From Comamonas composti DSM 21721 (GTDB taxonomy: Bacteria > Pseudomonadota > Gammaproteobacteria > Burkholderiales > Burkholderiaceae_C): a stretch of DNA of 64,000 nucleotides. Each line of letters starts with the position of its first letter. Within the stretch, counting starts at the first letter, position 1. Position numbers and translations under genes: made by a program. The notes beneath the pieces were generated by a model. That model was not told the origin of the DNA. It saw only the letters and a list, made by a program, of their open reading frames with translations, and made no database searches. This document shows positions 8,704-18,054 of the stretch, piece by piece. Location of the stretch: NCBI RefSeq assembly GCF_000429845.1, contig NZ_KE386972.1, forward strand, positions 165,220-229,219, read 5' to 3'.

Positions 8704-9533
8704 CACAACCTCTCCTTGTTCTCTTCGCGCATCAGCACGGGGTTGCCAGCCGCATCCGGCGCGGCCAGGCCGGGCCGGGCGCCAGCGCTCAAGACCTCGG
8801 GCCGGCTCCTGAGCTGGCGGCTCAGGCTTTCGGCCAGCAGGCCTGCGGCCACGGCCGCCGCAATCGCCACGAGAATGTTGAGCTTGAGCGGCAGCGCAAA
8901 CGCCGCCACGGCCGCCGTGCAGGCCACGCCCGCAGCCACCCACGAGGCCTGGTCCTTGAGCATGGACAACAGCACGCCCAGCAAGGCCAGCACCCCCGCA
9001 AAGCCCAGGCCCCAGGACAGGGGCACCTGGTTGGCCAGCAAGATGCCCAGCGTGGACGGAATCTGCCAGGCCAGCCAGTTGCTGATGGCCGCGCCCCAGA
9101 AGTAGGGCACCTGCTCGGGCCGGGGCGTGGCGTCGGGGTAGCGCTTCATGAAGCCCACGAAGATCACGTCGCCGCTGAAATAGCCGATCGTCATGCGATG
9201 GCGCAGGCGCAGATGGGCAAAGTAGCTGCGCCACATGCTGGACAGGATCACAAAGCGCAGGTTCACGCAGATGGCGGTGAAGAAGATCACCCACAGCGGC
9301 GCCCCCACGGCCATCAGCGGCAGCACGGCCAACTGGGCGCTGCCCGCATAGACCAGCAGCCCCAGAGCCAGGGCCAGGGGCAGGGACAGGCCGGCCTTGA
9401 TCATGGCCACGCCCGTGACCAGGCCCCAGGCCGCAATGCCAATGGAAGTGCCCAGCATGTCCTGCACGCCCAGGCGGAACGCGGGGTCGCGCACAATGCC
9501 CTGCGCACGCAGGACCAGGGGCGAATCCTTCAT
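8703..9533 (-). CDS. azlC: AzlC family branched-chain amino acid permease
   Basis: A 276-residue integral membrane protein. The start is the ATG of [11 protein letters not shown], which overlaps the fmt stop (ATGA); longer frames run through fmt. The AzlC region [20 protein letters not shown] and the mid-region [13 protein letters not shown] are diagnostic, and [16 protein letters not shown] lies in the second half. The C-terminal tail after the last helix ([13 protein letters not shown]) is polar and probably cytoplasmic. It works with AzlD to export branched-chain amino acids. Coupling to fmt is unusual; azlCD more often sits near an Lrp-type regulator. Confidence 0.9.
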   Translation of the reverse strand: MKDSPLVLRAQGIVRDPAFRLGVQDMLGTSIGIAAWGLVTGVAMIKAGLSLPLALALGLLVYAGSAQLAVLPLMAVGAPLWVIFFTAICVNLRFVILSSMWRSYFAHLRLRHRMTIGYFSGDVIFVGFMKRYPDATPRPEQVPYFWGAAISNWLAWQIPSTLGILLANQVPLSWGLGFAGVLALLGVLLSMLKDQASWVAAGVACTAAVAAFALPLKLNILVAIAAAVAAGLLAESLSRQLRSRPEVLSAGARPGLAAPDAAGNPVLMREENKERL

Positions 9534-10489
9534 GGCTGGCCCAGAACGGCGCCCACGGGCAGTTCGAAGCCGCGCAGAAAATCCCCCGCGCCCAGGCGCT
9601 TTCCGCCCGCGCGCTGCAACAGGTTCAGGCACAGCTGGCCCTGGCCGCAGGCCACGCGCACGCCGTCCGCATCGGCCGAGAGCACGGTACCCGGCGCGGC
9701 ATCGACAGTCCTGGGCTCGGCCTGGCCCTGCCACAGCTTGATGGCCTCGCCCTGAAAATCCGTGGCGCCACCCGGAAACGGATTGAAGGCGCGCAGGCGC
9801 CGCGCAATCGTGGACGCATCCTGGCTCCAGTCGACCAGGCTCTCGGCCTTTTCGATCTTGTGCGCATAGTTCACGCCCTCTGCGGGCTGGGGCGTGCGCG
9901 GCAGGCTGCCGCAAGCCGCCATTTCCAGGGCCTCGACGATGAGGCGCCCACCCAGGTCGGCAAGACTGTCGTGCAGGTTGGCCGTGGTGTCATCGGGCGC
10001 AATCGCCAGGCGCTCGACCAGGCACATATCGCCGGTGTCCAGACCCGCATCCATCTGCATGATGGTCACGCCGGTCTCGGCATCGCCGGCCTCGATGGCG
10101 CGGTGAATCGGCGCCGCGCCGCGCCAGCGCGGCAGCAGGCTTGCATGGATGTTGAGACAGCCCAGGCGCGGAGCATCCAGCACCCATTGCGGCAGGATCA
10201 GGCCATAGGCCGCAACCACCATCACATCGGCTTGTGCGGCCGCTATCGCAGCCTGGGCCGCCGCCGCATCCTCGGGGTATTTGCCATCCAGGCGCAGGCT
10301 CATGGGCTGGGCCACGGCAATCCCCTGTTCCAGCGCACACTGCTTGACGGGCGAGGCCTGCAGCTTCATGCCGCGCCCCGCAGGCCGGTCGGGCTGGGTC
10401 AGGACCAGGGGAACCTCAAAGCCAGCGGCCAGCAGCCGCTGCAGCGCCACACGCGCAAAATCCGGGGTGCCGGCAAAAATGACTCTCAT
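9530..10489 (-). CDS. fmt: Methionyl-tRNA formyltransferase
   Basis: A 319-residue cytoplasmic enzyme that formylates initiator Met-tRNA using 10-formyl-THF. The start is [12 protein letters not shown] (a Met three codons upstream is possible). The catalytic region [19 protein letters not shown] is visible near residue 108, followed by [16 protein letters not shown] with the catalytic Asp; the C-terminal tRNA-binding domain (FNPFPGGAT onwards) is complete. It belongs with def, found on the same strand two genes upstream, as the formylation/deformylation pair, though a lipoprotein gene and a repeat separate them. Confidence 0.97.
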   Translation of the reverse strand: MRVIFAGTPDFARVALQRLLAAGFEVPLVLTQPDRPAGRGMKLQASPVKQCALEQGIAVAQPMSLRLDGKYPEDAAAAQAAIAAAQADVMVVAAYGLILPQWVLDAPRLGCLNIHASLLPRWRGAAPIHRAIEAGDAETGVTIMQMDAGLDTGDMCLVERLAIAPDDTTANLHDSLADLGGRLIVEALEMAACGSLPRTPQPAEGVNYAHKIEKAESLVDWSQDASTIARRLRAFNPFPGGATDFQGEAIKLWQGQAEPRTVDAAPGTVLSADADGVRVACGQGQLCLNLLQRAGGKRLGAGDFLRGFELPVGAVLGQP

Positions 10490-10734
10490 GCGTTGCAAAC
10501 CAATGTTTTAGAAATACTGCCTGTCTACTGACAGCTGACACGCCCCGCGCGACATCAAGCCCTGTCCCGGACAAGCCGTCACCCTCGCCCTCTTCTCGAA
10601 GGAGGCGAGATCAAAGTCAGGGCTCAGCGCTCAAAACAAACGCGGCCCAACTCAAAGACGCCGGGCAAGAGCCGTCCCGCTGCGATGACGTCGTCCCCCT
10701 TCCAGGGGGAAGGCGCAAAGCGCCTCAGGGGGTC
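10490..10734 (-). repeat. Intergenic region ending in repeat family A, copy 4 (10657-10733)
   Basis: A 245-bp gap between the lipoprotein gene and fmt. The right third is a reverse family A copy: GACGCCGGGCAAGAGCCG, the CCCCCTTCCAGGGGG hairpin, and GCGCAAAGCGCCTCAGGGGG. It begins two bases after the lipoprotein stop codon. The left part (10490-10656) shows no gene and must hold the fmt leader. Confidence 0.7.
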
Positions 10735-11253
10735 TCACCGGGACGGATCCCGCCAATACATGCTCTCGTCGGTGAACATCACTTTCTGCACCACGCCTTG
10801 CGGATCGATGTGCACATGCGCTCGCCGAGGATTGCCGTTGTCCAGAAAGCGGTAGGTCCAGATATCGCCCTTGAAGCTGTAGACCCGCTCCACCTTGGCC
10901 GGCGGGCCGAAGGTGCGGTAGACATCGTCCTTGGTATCCACCCCGTTGCGCAGCGTGTAAAAGTGCGCCAGATCCAGCACCTGGTCCACGCGCACCAGGC
11001 GGTTGCCGGCATCGAAATCCATGTGATAGACCTGCTGGCCCGCAGGCTGGCCGCTGTAGACCAGGCGCGTGCCCCCATCGGACAGTGGCACGCTCAGCGT
11101 GGGCCGGCCCATGCCTTCTTCAATCTCAGCCCTGGCTGTGCCCGGCTTTTGCCACTGCGGCACCATGCAGCCGGCCAAAGCCGCCAGCATGCTGGCACAC
11201 AGCAAGAGTCTCGCCAGACGGCCGACCCACGAGGCGTTGTTGGCAGACTCCAT
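10735..11253 (-). CDS. Outer-membrane lipoprotein with two BamE-like modules
   Basis: A 172-residue predicted lipoprotein: the signal RLARLLLCASMLAALAGC ends in a lipobox with Cys29. The mature part has two similar modules, one at about residues 40-88 (EIEEGMGRPTLSVPLSDGG ... YHMDFD) and one at about 105-165 (TKDDVYRTFGPPAKVE ... YRFLDNG ... VHIDPQGVV), each with the helix-then-three-strand pattern of the BamE/SmpA fold (a G-x-P turn followed by alternating aromatics). A role in outer-membrane assembly is plausible but the protein is longer than BamE. It starts 9 bp after def ends and is probably co-transcribed with it. Confidence 0.65.
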   Translation of the reverse strand: MESANNASWVGRLARLLLCASMLAALAGCMVPQWQKPGTARAEIEEGMGRPTLSVPLSDGGTRLVYSGQPAGQQVYHMDFDAGNRLVRVDQVLDLAHFYTLRNGVDTKDDVYRTFGPPAKVERVYSFKGDIWTYRFLDNGNPRRAHVHIDPQGVVQKVMFTDESMYWRDPSR

Positions 11254-11262
11254 ACGGACTCC

Positions 11263-11775
11263 TTAGGCCTTGGCAACCTGCTTTTGCTGTTTGACGAGCT
11301 TGGTCTTGATGCGGTTGCGCTTCAGAGGGGACAGGTATTCGACGAACACCTTGCCCAGAAGATGGTCCATTTCGTGCTGTATGCAGATCGCCTTGAAGCC
11401 TTCGGCCTCGATGATGCGCTCCTGCCCGTTCTCGTCCAGGGCCTTGATCTTCACGGCCACCGAACGCTCCACGCCGTCGTAGATGCCGGGCACGGACAAA
11501 CAGCCCTCTTCACCCAGCTGCTTTTCCTCGCTGGCCCAGAGGAGCTCCGGATTGATCAGCACGAAAGGCTGGTTGCGCTCTTCGGAGACATCGGCCACGA
11601 CGACGCGCTCGTGGACATCGACCTGGGTTGCCGCCAGGCCCACGCCGTTGGCGTCATACATGGTCGCGAACATGTTCTGCACCAGGGTGCGTATGCGCTC
11701 GTCCACCTGGGCCACGGGCTTGGCCACGGTGTGCAGACGAGGATCGGGATAGCAGAGAATCGGAAGAATAGCCAT
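11263..11775 (-). CDS. def: Peptide deformylase
   Basis: A 170-residue metalloenzyme that removes the N-formyl group from nascent proteins. The three family motifs are intact: GVGLAATQ (residues 44-51), EGCLS (90-94, metal ligand Cys92) and QHEMDH (133-138, ligands His134 and His138, catalytic Glu135). The start [14 protein letters not shown] matches the E. coli-type N-terminus; an upstream Met 11 codons earlier is not used. It is divergent from the LysM gene, and dprA follows that gene, the common betaproteobacterial def/LysM/dprA arrangement. Confidence 0.97.
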   Translation of the reverse strand: MAILPILCYPDPRLHTVAKPVAQVDERIRTLVQNMFATMYDANGVGLAATQVDVHERVVVADVSEERNQPFVLINPELLWASEEKQLGEEGCLSVPGIYDGVERSVAVKIKALDENGQERIIEAEGFKAICIQHEMDHLLGKVFVEYLSPLKRNRIKTKLVKQQKQVAKA

Positions 11776-11826
11776 GGTTGACGTGCAAAATGTAGTTATT
11801 TTCGCCACTTTTCCCGAGTACCGCAG

Positions 11827-11850
11827 AGCAATGCTGCAATAAGCATTGCT
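11827..11850. promoter_or_regulatory. 9-bp inverted repeat between divergent def and LysM genes
   Basis: AGCAATGCT and AGCATTGCT are perfect inverted arms separated by GCAATA. They sit in the 195-bp divergent spacer, about 50 bp upstream of def. An operator or an RNA hairpin is possible; there is no T-run, so it is not a standard terminator. Confidence 0.35.
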
Positions 11851-11970
11851 CCGTCAAGGCCTTGGAATGAGAATCGGCGCTGACTCGTAAAGACTCGCGA
11901 CCGCCTGTGTCAAGATCGGCGGCGCCGCAGCGCAGAGAGGGACGCTGTGTTTACTCGTAAAAGGATATCC

Positions 11971-13152
11971 ATGACAGCATACGCCACCGTTCGTGCCTGG
12001 ACTGTTACATCGGCACTGATCGCTGCATTCACAGGCGTACATGCCCAGCCATACCCTGTGACGCCTGCCCAGCGCGCCACGGCCCAGCAGGTGGCTCAGC
12101 AAGGCATTCCCGAAAGCGAGCTGGCTCCCAGCGCGCCCGACAGCTATACCGTCAAGCAAGGCGACACGCTCTGGGGCATCTCGGGCGTCTTCCTGCGCCG
12201 CCCCTGGCGCTGGCCCGAGCTCTGGGGCATGAACCTGTCCAGCATCGCCAACCCGCATCTGATCTATCCCGGCCAGGTGCTTTATCTGCACAAGAGCAAT
12301 GGCTATGCGCGCCTGAGCACCTCCGCCCATGGCGACGGTGGCGTGGTGCGCGTCTCGCCGCGCACACGCAGCGAATCCCTGGCTTCGGCCGCCCTGCCGA
12401 CGCTGCAACCGCATCTGATCGAGCCCTTTCTGGCCGAGCCCCTGGTCGTGGACGCCGAGACACTGCAGCGTGCGCCGCGCCTGATCGCCATGCCGGACAA
12501 GCGCATGCTCATGGCCAATGGCGATCGTGCCTATGCACGCGGCACAGAAGATGCGCCCCTGGTCCGGGGCAATGGCCTGCCCTACAAGTTCCGCGTGTTC
12601 CGTGATGCAGTGGCGCTCAAAGACCCGGTCAGCGGCGAGATCCTCGGCTATGAAGCCAAATACCTGGGCAATGCCGATCTGCTGAGCAGCGAGGCCACCA
12701 TCGAGGGCGACAAGGGCCAGGTCCTGAGCTCCCCGGCCACGGTGGAGCTGACCCGGGTCAAGATGGAAATGCGTGCCGGCGACCGCCTGCTGCCCACGCC
12801 CGAACGCGGCTACATGAACTACGCGCCTCATGCGCCGACCACCCCGACCCAGGCCAGCGTGGTCTCGCTCTATGGCGATCTCGCCGTGCAATGGGCGGCC
12901 CACAACCAGGTCGTGGCCATCAACAAGGGCAGCAGCGACGGTCTTGACGATGGCGCGGTGCTGGAGTTGATCACCCGCGGCGCACGCGTTCTCGACAAGA
13001 CCGGCGACAAGAGGGAATGGGTGCAACTGCCCGATGAACACAATGGCTATGCCATGGTGTTCCGCACTTTTGAGCGCGTCTCCTATGCACTCATCCTTGA
13101 GGCACGCCGGGGCGTCGAGGTCGGCGACCGCCTGAACTCTCCTGCGCCTTGA
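11971..13152 (+). CDS. LysM peptidoglycan-binding domain protein
   Basis: A 393-residue secreted protein. The start is the ATG at 11971, preceded by AAAAGGA; an in-frame GTG at 11947 lacks a ribosome site. Residues 1-25 form a signal peptide ending VHAQ. A single LysM domain spans about residues 59-107 (SYTVKQGDTLWGIS ... LIYPGQVLYL), with an insert (RRPWRWPELWGMN) characteristic of the betaproteobacterial family found next to dprA. The remaining 280 residues are a conserved periplasmic domain of unknown function, rich in beta-strand pattern. Probably a cell-wall-associated protein. Confidence 0.85.
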   Translation: MTAYATVRAWTVTSALIAAFTGVHAQPYPVTPAQRATAQQVAQQGIPESELAPSAPDSYTVKQGDTLWGISGVFLRRPWRWPELWGMNLSSIANPHLIYPGQVLYLHKSNGYARLSTSAHGDGGVVRVSPRTRSESLASAALPTLQPHLIEPFLAEPLVVDAETLQRAPRLIAMPDKRMLMANGDRAYARGTEDAPLVRGNGLPYKFRVFRDAVALKDPVSGEILGYEAKYLGNADLLSSEATIEGDKGQVLSSPATVELTRVKMEMRAGDRLLPTPERGYMNYAPHAPTTPTQASVVSLYGDLAVQWAAHNQVVAINKGSSDGLDDGAVLELITRGARVLDKTGDKREWVQLPDEHNGYAMVFRTFERVSYALILEARRGVEVGDRLNSPAP

Positions 13153-13161
13153 GATGAGGCC

Positions 13162-13230
13162 TCCCCTGAGCCGCTGCGCGCCTTTCCCTGAAACCGGGAA
13201 AGGGCGCGGCTGGCTCGCCTGCCCGGAAAG
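13162..13230 (+). repeat. Repeat family A, degenerate copy 5
   Basis: CCCCTGAGCCGCTGCGCGCCTTTCCCTG, a short stem AAACCGGGAA and a diverged tail GCTGGCTCGCC. It lies 9 bp after the LysM gene and before dprA; the rest of the 167-bp gap shows nothing further. Confidence 0.5.
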
Positions 13231-13319
13231 CGCTCAGCCCCGACTCTCGCCCCCCGGGCGCGCGGGGTTCGCGTCCGGCGCCACGGCTCGCTGAAGACCA
13301 TGGAGCGGCATCCAGGACC

Positions 13320-14543
13320 ATGACTGCCGCCCCGCCCCAGCCCTCATCTCTGCATCCATCCGAGGAAGAGCTCTCGGCCTGGCTCAGGCTGCTGCTCACT
13401 CCGGGCGTGGGCCGAGCCAGCGCCAGATGCTTGCTCGCGGCCTGCGGCAGCGCCCAAGCCATATGGCAGGGCCCGCACTCGCTGTGGCCGCCAGGGCTCA
13501 CGAGCGCACAGGCCAAGGCCTTGAGCGAGGCACCGCCGCGCTTCGAGGAGCAGCTCGACGCAACACGGCTCTGGCTGGCCAGCCCGCCCCAGGACCTGGC
13601 CCATGCACTGATTCCGCTGGGCCATGCCCAATATCCCGAATCCCTGTTGCAGACCGAAGACCCCCCGCTGCTGCTGTTCGTGCAGGCCAGTGCCGCACGC
13701 CTGCATGGCAACGCGCCCTGGTTCCCTTATCCGCAGGCCCTGGCCATGGTCGGCAGCCGCAACCCCACGGCCCAGGGCAGGGCGAATGCTGCCCTGATGG
13801 CCCAGGCCCTGGTCGAGGCCGGGCTGTGCATCGTCTCCGGCCTGGCCCAGGGCGTGGACGCTTCGGCCCATGAGGGCGCGCTGCGGGCGGCACGCCAGCG
13901 CACGCACAGCGCATCGCCGGCGGCAGCCACGATTGCCGTCGTGGGCACGGGCCTGGATCAGGTCTACCCCTTGCAGCATCAGGCACTGGCGCTGCAAGTG
14001 GCGCGGCACGGCCTCATGGTCAGCGAATACCCTCTGGGCACCCCGCCTCTGGCCCGGCACTTCCCCCAGCGCAACCGCATCATTTCAGGCCTGGCCCAGG
14101 GCACGCTGGTGGTCGAGGCCACGCTGCAGTCGGGCTCGCTGATCACGGCCAGGCTCGCGGCCGAGCAGGGGCGAGAAGTGTTTGCCATTCCCGGCTCCAT
14201 CCATGCGCCCCAGTCACGCGGCTGCCACAAGCTGCTGCGCGAAGGCGCCAAGCTCGTGGAAACGGCCCAGGATGTGCTCGAAGAGCTCCAAGGCCTGGCC
14301 ATACGCCGCCCCCCAGGCCCGGCCAAAGCCAAGGCCCCGCCCCAACCGCCGCCCGCAACGGCCCCGGCATCCGAGAATCCCGTGCTGCAGGCGCTTGGCC
14401 ACGACCCTTTGCTGCTGGACAGCCTGATGGAGCGCACCGGCCTTGGTGCAGCCCGGCTGCAGGCACGCCTGCTGGATCTGGAACTTGAAGGGCTGGTCGC
14501 GCGCCTGCCGGGCGGTCTCTACCAGCGTCTGGAGCGGGGCTAG
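13320..14543 (+). CDS. dprA: DNA processing protein DprA
   Basis: A 407-residue cytoplasmic protein that loads RecA on incoming single-stranded DNA during natural transformation. The Rossmann-like core is clear: ALAMVGSRNPTAQGRANA (about residues 140-157), IVSGLAQGVDASAHEGAL, VVGTGLDQVYP, and FPQRNRIISGLAQGTLVVEA. An N-terminal helix-hairpin-helix/SAM-like part (LRLLLTPGVGRASARCLL) precedes it, and a C-terminal winged-helix DML1-like domain (LLDSLMERTGLGAARLQARL) closes it. The stop TAG shares the palindrome CTAG with the stop of the convergent DUF1631 gene. Confidence 0.95.
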   Translation: MTAAPPQPSSLHPSEEELSAWLRLLLTPGVGRASARCLLAACGSAQAIWQGPHSLWPPGLTSAQAKALSEAPPRFEEQLDATRLWLASPPQDLAHALIPLGHAQYPESLLQTEDPPLLLFVQASAARLHGNAPWFPYPQALAMVGSRNPTAQGRANAALMAQALVEAGLCIVSGLAQGVDASAHEGALRAARQRTHSASPAAATIAVVGTGLDQVYPLQHQALALQVARHGLMVSEYPLGTPPLARHFPQRNRIISGLAQGTLVVEATLQSGSLITARLAAEQGREVFAIPGSIHAPQSRGCHKLLREGAKLVETAQDVLEELQGLAIRRPPGPAKAKAPPQPPPATAPASENPVLQALGHDPLLLDSLMERTGLGAARLQARLLDLELEGLVARLPGGLYQRLERG

Positions 14544-16918
14544 GCCTCCAGCCGCTCGGGATTCGCCTGGATTTTCTGCAGGGCGTCGCGTGTGGCACGC
14601 ACGGTCAGCGCTTCCTCGTCGTGGGCGGTCAGCAGGCCGGATTGCAGATAGGCGCCCAGGCGCTGCAGTTGCAGCAGGTAGCAGTGCCCGTCCTGGGCCA
14701 CGAACAAGTGCAGTTGCTTGCGGCGGCTGCTCCATGCGTATTGCAGTTGCGCGCGCAGATTGTTGTGGTCCAGCGTGAACCATCGGCCCAGGGCCAGTGA
14801 ACGCGCCCATTCCTGGATCGCAGGCTCCACGGCAGCCTGGGTGCCTGCGAGAACCGTCAGGCCCGAAGTCTCCACGCCCAGAATGGCCTCCAGGTTTTCC
14901 GGCGACAGCGGCGTGTCCTCTATGCGTCCATCGGCGCTGATGAACTCCTCCAGATGGGCCAGGCGCTTGGCCATGGCCTCGATGCGCTCAGGCGCAATGG
15001 CCGCGGTCTTCGAGGTAAAGGCCTGGGCCAGCACATCGGTGACCTGCTTGACGCGCGCGGACTGCACCTCCCCCGTGATGCCTATGGTCTCCAGCCCGTG
15101 ACGCAAGGTCTGCAGCAGCGCGGGCAAGGCCTGGATGACCTGGCTGCGCTCATGGCGCGAAGGCTTGGCGCTCGCTGCCCAGACGAGCTCGCTGGCCGCC
15201 TGCTTGAGCCGCATGGTGCGCTCGTCCTGAGCGCCATGGCGCACGGCTGCCAGGGCCAGCACTTCGGTCCAGGTCTTGAACAGGAATTCGCGGATCTCCT
15301 CACGCACCGGCATGTCGGTGAGCAGATTGCGCAGCTCGATGGTGTACTGGACGGCCAGGGTCTCCTTTTGCTCGACCTGCTGGGCCAGGGTGATGATCTT
15401 GGTCTTATCCTGGGTCTCGGTCAGGTAGCGCGCGAGAAACTCCTCGAACTCGCGCAGCACGAGCACAAAGACTTTCTGCCCGGTCTCCGGGTATTGCTCG
15501 ATGACCTGGACGATGCGCTTGATCTCGGTCTCCAGCGCACTGCCGCCTATGCTGCTGGCATCAAAGCCCAGCACGCAGGAGCCCAGCCGGTCTATGAGGA
15601 CACGCGCAGGATGGCGCAGATCGCTGAAGAACTCGGGCTCGGCCAGGGCCACGCGCAGCACGGGCACCTGCAGGCGCGCAAACCACACGCGCACCGAAGG
15701 CGGTATGCGGTCCTCGCTCAGAATGCTCTGGAACATCAGGGCCACGATCTCGATCGTGGCCTTTTCCCCCGTGGTCGCAGCCTTGCGCTTCCAGTCCACC
15801 GAGCGCTGACGCGCCTCGTCGGCGAGCCGGCCCACGGCGGCGGAGCTGTAGTCCGCCGTCGAGGATGCGCCCAGGCTCCGGCTGTGCAGTTGCGTCTGGT
15901 AGAACGCCTGGGCCATGAGCTGCTGCTCATACAGCGCCTGGGTCAGGGCCGGGGAAATGGTGGTGTGCGGCATCAAGGCCGTGGCCTGCATCAGCGGCGA
16001 GTCGAGCGCGGTCGCGCCCGCCATGCCCGGCCGGGACTGGGTCAGGAAGATCCGCTTGAGCTGATTGGCGACCTCCTGGGTGCGCTGGCGTGCCAGTGCG
16101 AGCGCGGCCATGCCCAAAGGCACCTGGGCGCCGCCGCGCATGACACCCGACAGGGAGTCCGGCAGCGGGCCCGGCAAGGCGCCCGGCTGGGTCTGGGACA
16201 GCGACATGCTGGCACTGGCGTAAAAGCCCATGTTGGCACTGCTCTGGCCCGATTCGCTGCGCTTGACCTTCATGGCCATGTCGTAGGAGCGCTGCACGCC
16301 CTGGGCATCCAGCAGGTCGTGGGCCAGCTTGTACTGGGCAGCAAACAGGCTGCCCAGCCCCTTGATCAGGACATCCTGCAGCCGCTGCAGATCGGCGCGC
16401 GGCAGGCCTGCGACCTCCCACTGCTCGATGAATACCAGGCATACGGTCTCTACACGCAGAAGGTCGCCGGCCGGCAACTCCCGACCCTCGAGATGCTGTA
16501 TGCGCAGGCGCAGGGTATCGAAGACGGAGCTTGTGGCCTCGTCCATGGCCAGGGCCAGGCGCGAGGCCTGGAGCTTGGCCTCGACCACCTCGTCGCTGAG
16601 CAGCTCGAACTTCGGCATGCCCTGGTTTCTGGGCGCAGATGCGGCCCCGCCCTCCTGCAAGGCCTGGCCCAGCACTCGCACGCAGGCATTCAGCCAGGCG
16701 TTCTGGTGCTGACGAAAGCGGCTCCAGGCTTCCTGGCGCGCCTGCATCTCGCGCGCCGTGCCCCGCGTGGCCGGCTCTTCGGACAATGCCGCATCGATCT
16801 GCCGGGCCAGCTCGGGCAGACCGCTGCAAAGCCCATGCACCCAGCGCTGACGCAGGCGCCAGCCCAGTTGCTGCACGCTGGCTGGCTGGCTTGGTGGAAC
16901 AGGCGGCTGCAAAGACAT
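14540..16918 (-). CDS. DUF1631 family protein
   Basis: A 792-residue protein of the DUF1631 family (sometimes labelled thymidine phosphorylase-like, without support). The start is MSLQPPVPPSQPAS. It is mostly helical, with no signal peptide. Recognisable family blocks are the long helical N-terminal half (FELLSDEVVEAKLQASRLA), the central PPSVRVWFARLQVPVLRVAL and HPARVLIDRLGSC segments, and a C-terminal small strand-rich module (GRWFTLDHNNLRAQLQYAWSS) that resembles a PilZ-like or DUF1631 tail. The function is unknown. It is convergent with dprA and tail-to-tail overlapping by 4 bp, and is separated from secF by a repeat. Confidence 0.75.
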   Translation of the reverse strand: MSLQPPVPPSQPASVQQLGWRLRQRWVHGLCSGLPELARQIDAALSEEPATRGTAREMQARQEAWSRFRQHQNAWLNACVRVLGQALQEGGAASAPRNQGMPKFELLSDEVVEAKLQASRLALAMDEATSSVFDTLRLRIQHLEGRELPAGDLLRVETVCLVFIEQWEVAGLPRADLQRLQDVLIKGLGSLFAAQYKLAHDLLDAQGVQRSYDMAMKVKRSESGQSSANMGFYASASMSLSQTQPGALPGPLPDSLSGVMRGGAQVPLGMAALALARQRTQEVANQLKRIFLTQSRPGMAGATALDSPLMQATALMPHTTISPALTQALYEQQLMAQAFYQTQLHSRSLGASSTADYSSAAVGRLADEARQRSVDWKRKAATTGEKATIEIVALMFQSILSEDRIPPSVRVWFARLQVPVLRVALAEPEFFSDLRHPARVLIDRLGSCVLGFDASSIGGSALETEIKRIVQVIEQYPETGQKVFVLVLREFEEFLARYLTETQDKTKIITLAQQVEQKETLAVQYTIELRNLLTDMPVREEIREFLFKTWTEVLALAAVRHGAQDERTMRLKQAASELVWAASAKPSRHERSQVIQALPALLQTLRHGLETIGITGEVQSARVKQVTDVLAQAFTSKTAAIAPERIEAMAKRLAHLEEFISADGRIEDTPLSPENLEAILGVETSGLTVLAGTQAAVEPAIQEWARSLALGRWFTLDHNNLRAQLQYAWSSRRKQLHLFVAQDGHCYLLQLQRLGAYLQSGLLTAHDEEALTVRATRDALQKIQANPERLEA

Positions 16919-17002
16919 GGGCGCCAGTTTAAGCGGCCAGGCACGCAAAGGCGCAGGCTGTTGCGGCTCGCAAGGCCTCAGGCCCTGGAGTTAGCAAAAA
17001 AA

Positions 17003-17087
17003 GTGAGCTGCTAGCGCTATCCTCGCCGGGTTTTCTCAATGATTTCGGTCTGAAATCATTGAGTGTCATGCGCAAACAGCTCCCTTT
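17003..17087. repeat. Repeat family B, copy 4, with a 12-bp inner hairpin
   Basis: Outer arms GAGCTGCTAGCGCT (17005-17018) and CAGCTCC (17077-17083), and an inner perfect inverted repeat CTCAATGATTTC / GAAATCATTGAG (17036-17064, 5-nt loop). It lies between the end of secF and the start of the DUF1631 gene, both minus strand, and could end secDF transcription. Confidence 0.7.
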
Positions 17088-17089
17088 TT

Positions 17090-18043
17090 CTAGACTACGG
17101 CCCCTGAATTGGGGTCGTTGGGATCCTGCTGCGAGCCCTTTGGCGCCTTGATCAGGTCCTCGCGCTTCACGCCCAGCCACATGGCAATGGCTGCAGCCAC
17201 GAACACCGAGGAGTAGATGCCGAACAAAATGCCGATCGTCAGCGCCAGCGCAAAGTAGTGCAGGCTGGGTCCACCGAAGAAGAACATGGACAGCACCATG
17301 GCCTCGGTCGAGGCGTGGGTGATGATGGTGCGGCTCATGGTCGAGGTGATCGCGTGGTCGATGACCTCGGGCGTGGACAGCTTGCGGAACTTGCGGAAGG
17401 CCTCGCGGATCCGGTCGAAGATCACCACCGACTCGTTCACCGAATAGCCAAGCACGGCGAGCACGCCGGCCAGCACGGACAGCGAGAACTCCCACTGGAA
17501 GAACGCGAAAAAGCCCAGGATGATGATCACGTCGTGCAGGTTGGCGATGATGGCCGCCACGCCGAACTTCCACTCAAAGCGTATGGCCAGATAGATCACG
17601 ATGCCCAGCACCACGAAGCCCAGGGCCATGAGGCCGTTGTGCATGAGCTCGTCGCCCACCTGCGGGCCCACGAACTCGGTGCGGCGCAGCGTGACCTCGG
17701 CATCCTCGGCCTTGAGCGCGGCCAGCACCTGCTCGCTTTGCTGAGCCGACGTCACATCCTTTTGCACCGGCAGGCGGATCATCACATCGCGCGAAGTACC
17801 GAAGTTCTGTACCGTGACATCGGCATAGCCGAGCTTGGAGACCGTATCGCGCACCTTGCCGATGTCGGCGGTCTGGGTATAGGCCACCTCCATGACCGTG
17901 CCGCCCGTGAACTCCACGGACAGATGCAGTCCGCGCGTGAGCAGAAAGAACACGGCCAGCGCAAAGGTGATGAAGGAGATCGCGTTGAGTATCAACGCGT
18001 ACTTCATGAACGGGATGTCTTTTTTGATCCGAAAGAACTCCAT
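17090..18043 (-). CDS. secF: Protein translocase subunit SecF
   Basis: A 317-residue inner-membrane protein with six predicted helices. It begins MEFFRIKKDIPFMKYALIL, followed by the first helix and the large periplasmic P1 domain (GLHLSVEFTGGTVMEV, then QNFGTSRDVMIRLP). The membrane core has YLAIRFEWKFGVAAIIANLHD and LGYSVNESVVIFDRIREAFR, the conserved SecD/SecF helix-4 motif with the proton-relay Asp. It works with SecD and YajC in proton-driven completion of protein export. It starts 11 bp after secD ends. Confidence 0.96.
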   Translation of the reverse strand: MEFFRIKKDIPFMKYALILNAISFITFALAVFFLLTRGLHLSVEFTGGTVMEVAYTQTADIGKVRDTVSKLGYADVTVQNFGTSRDVMIRLPVQKDVTSAQQSEQVLAALKAEDAEVTLRRTEFVGPQVGDELMHNGLMALGFVVLGIVIYLAIRFEWKFGVAAIIANLHDVIIILGFFAFFQWEFSLSVLAGVLAVLGYSVNESVVIFDRIREAFRKFRKLSTPEVIDHAITSTMSRTIITHASTEAMVLSMFFFGGPSLHYFALALTIGILFGIYSSVFVAAAIAMWLGVKREDLIKAPKGSQQDPNDPNSGAVV

Positions 18044-18054
18044 GCTCTTTCTCC

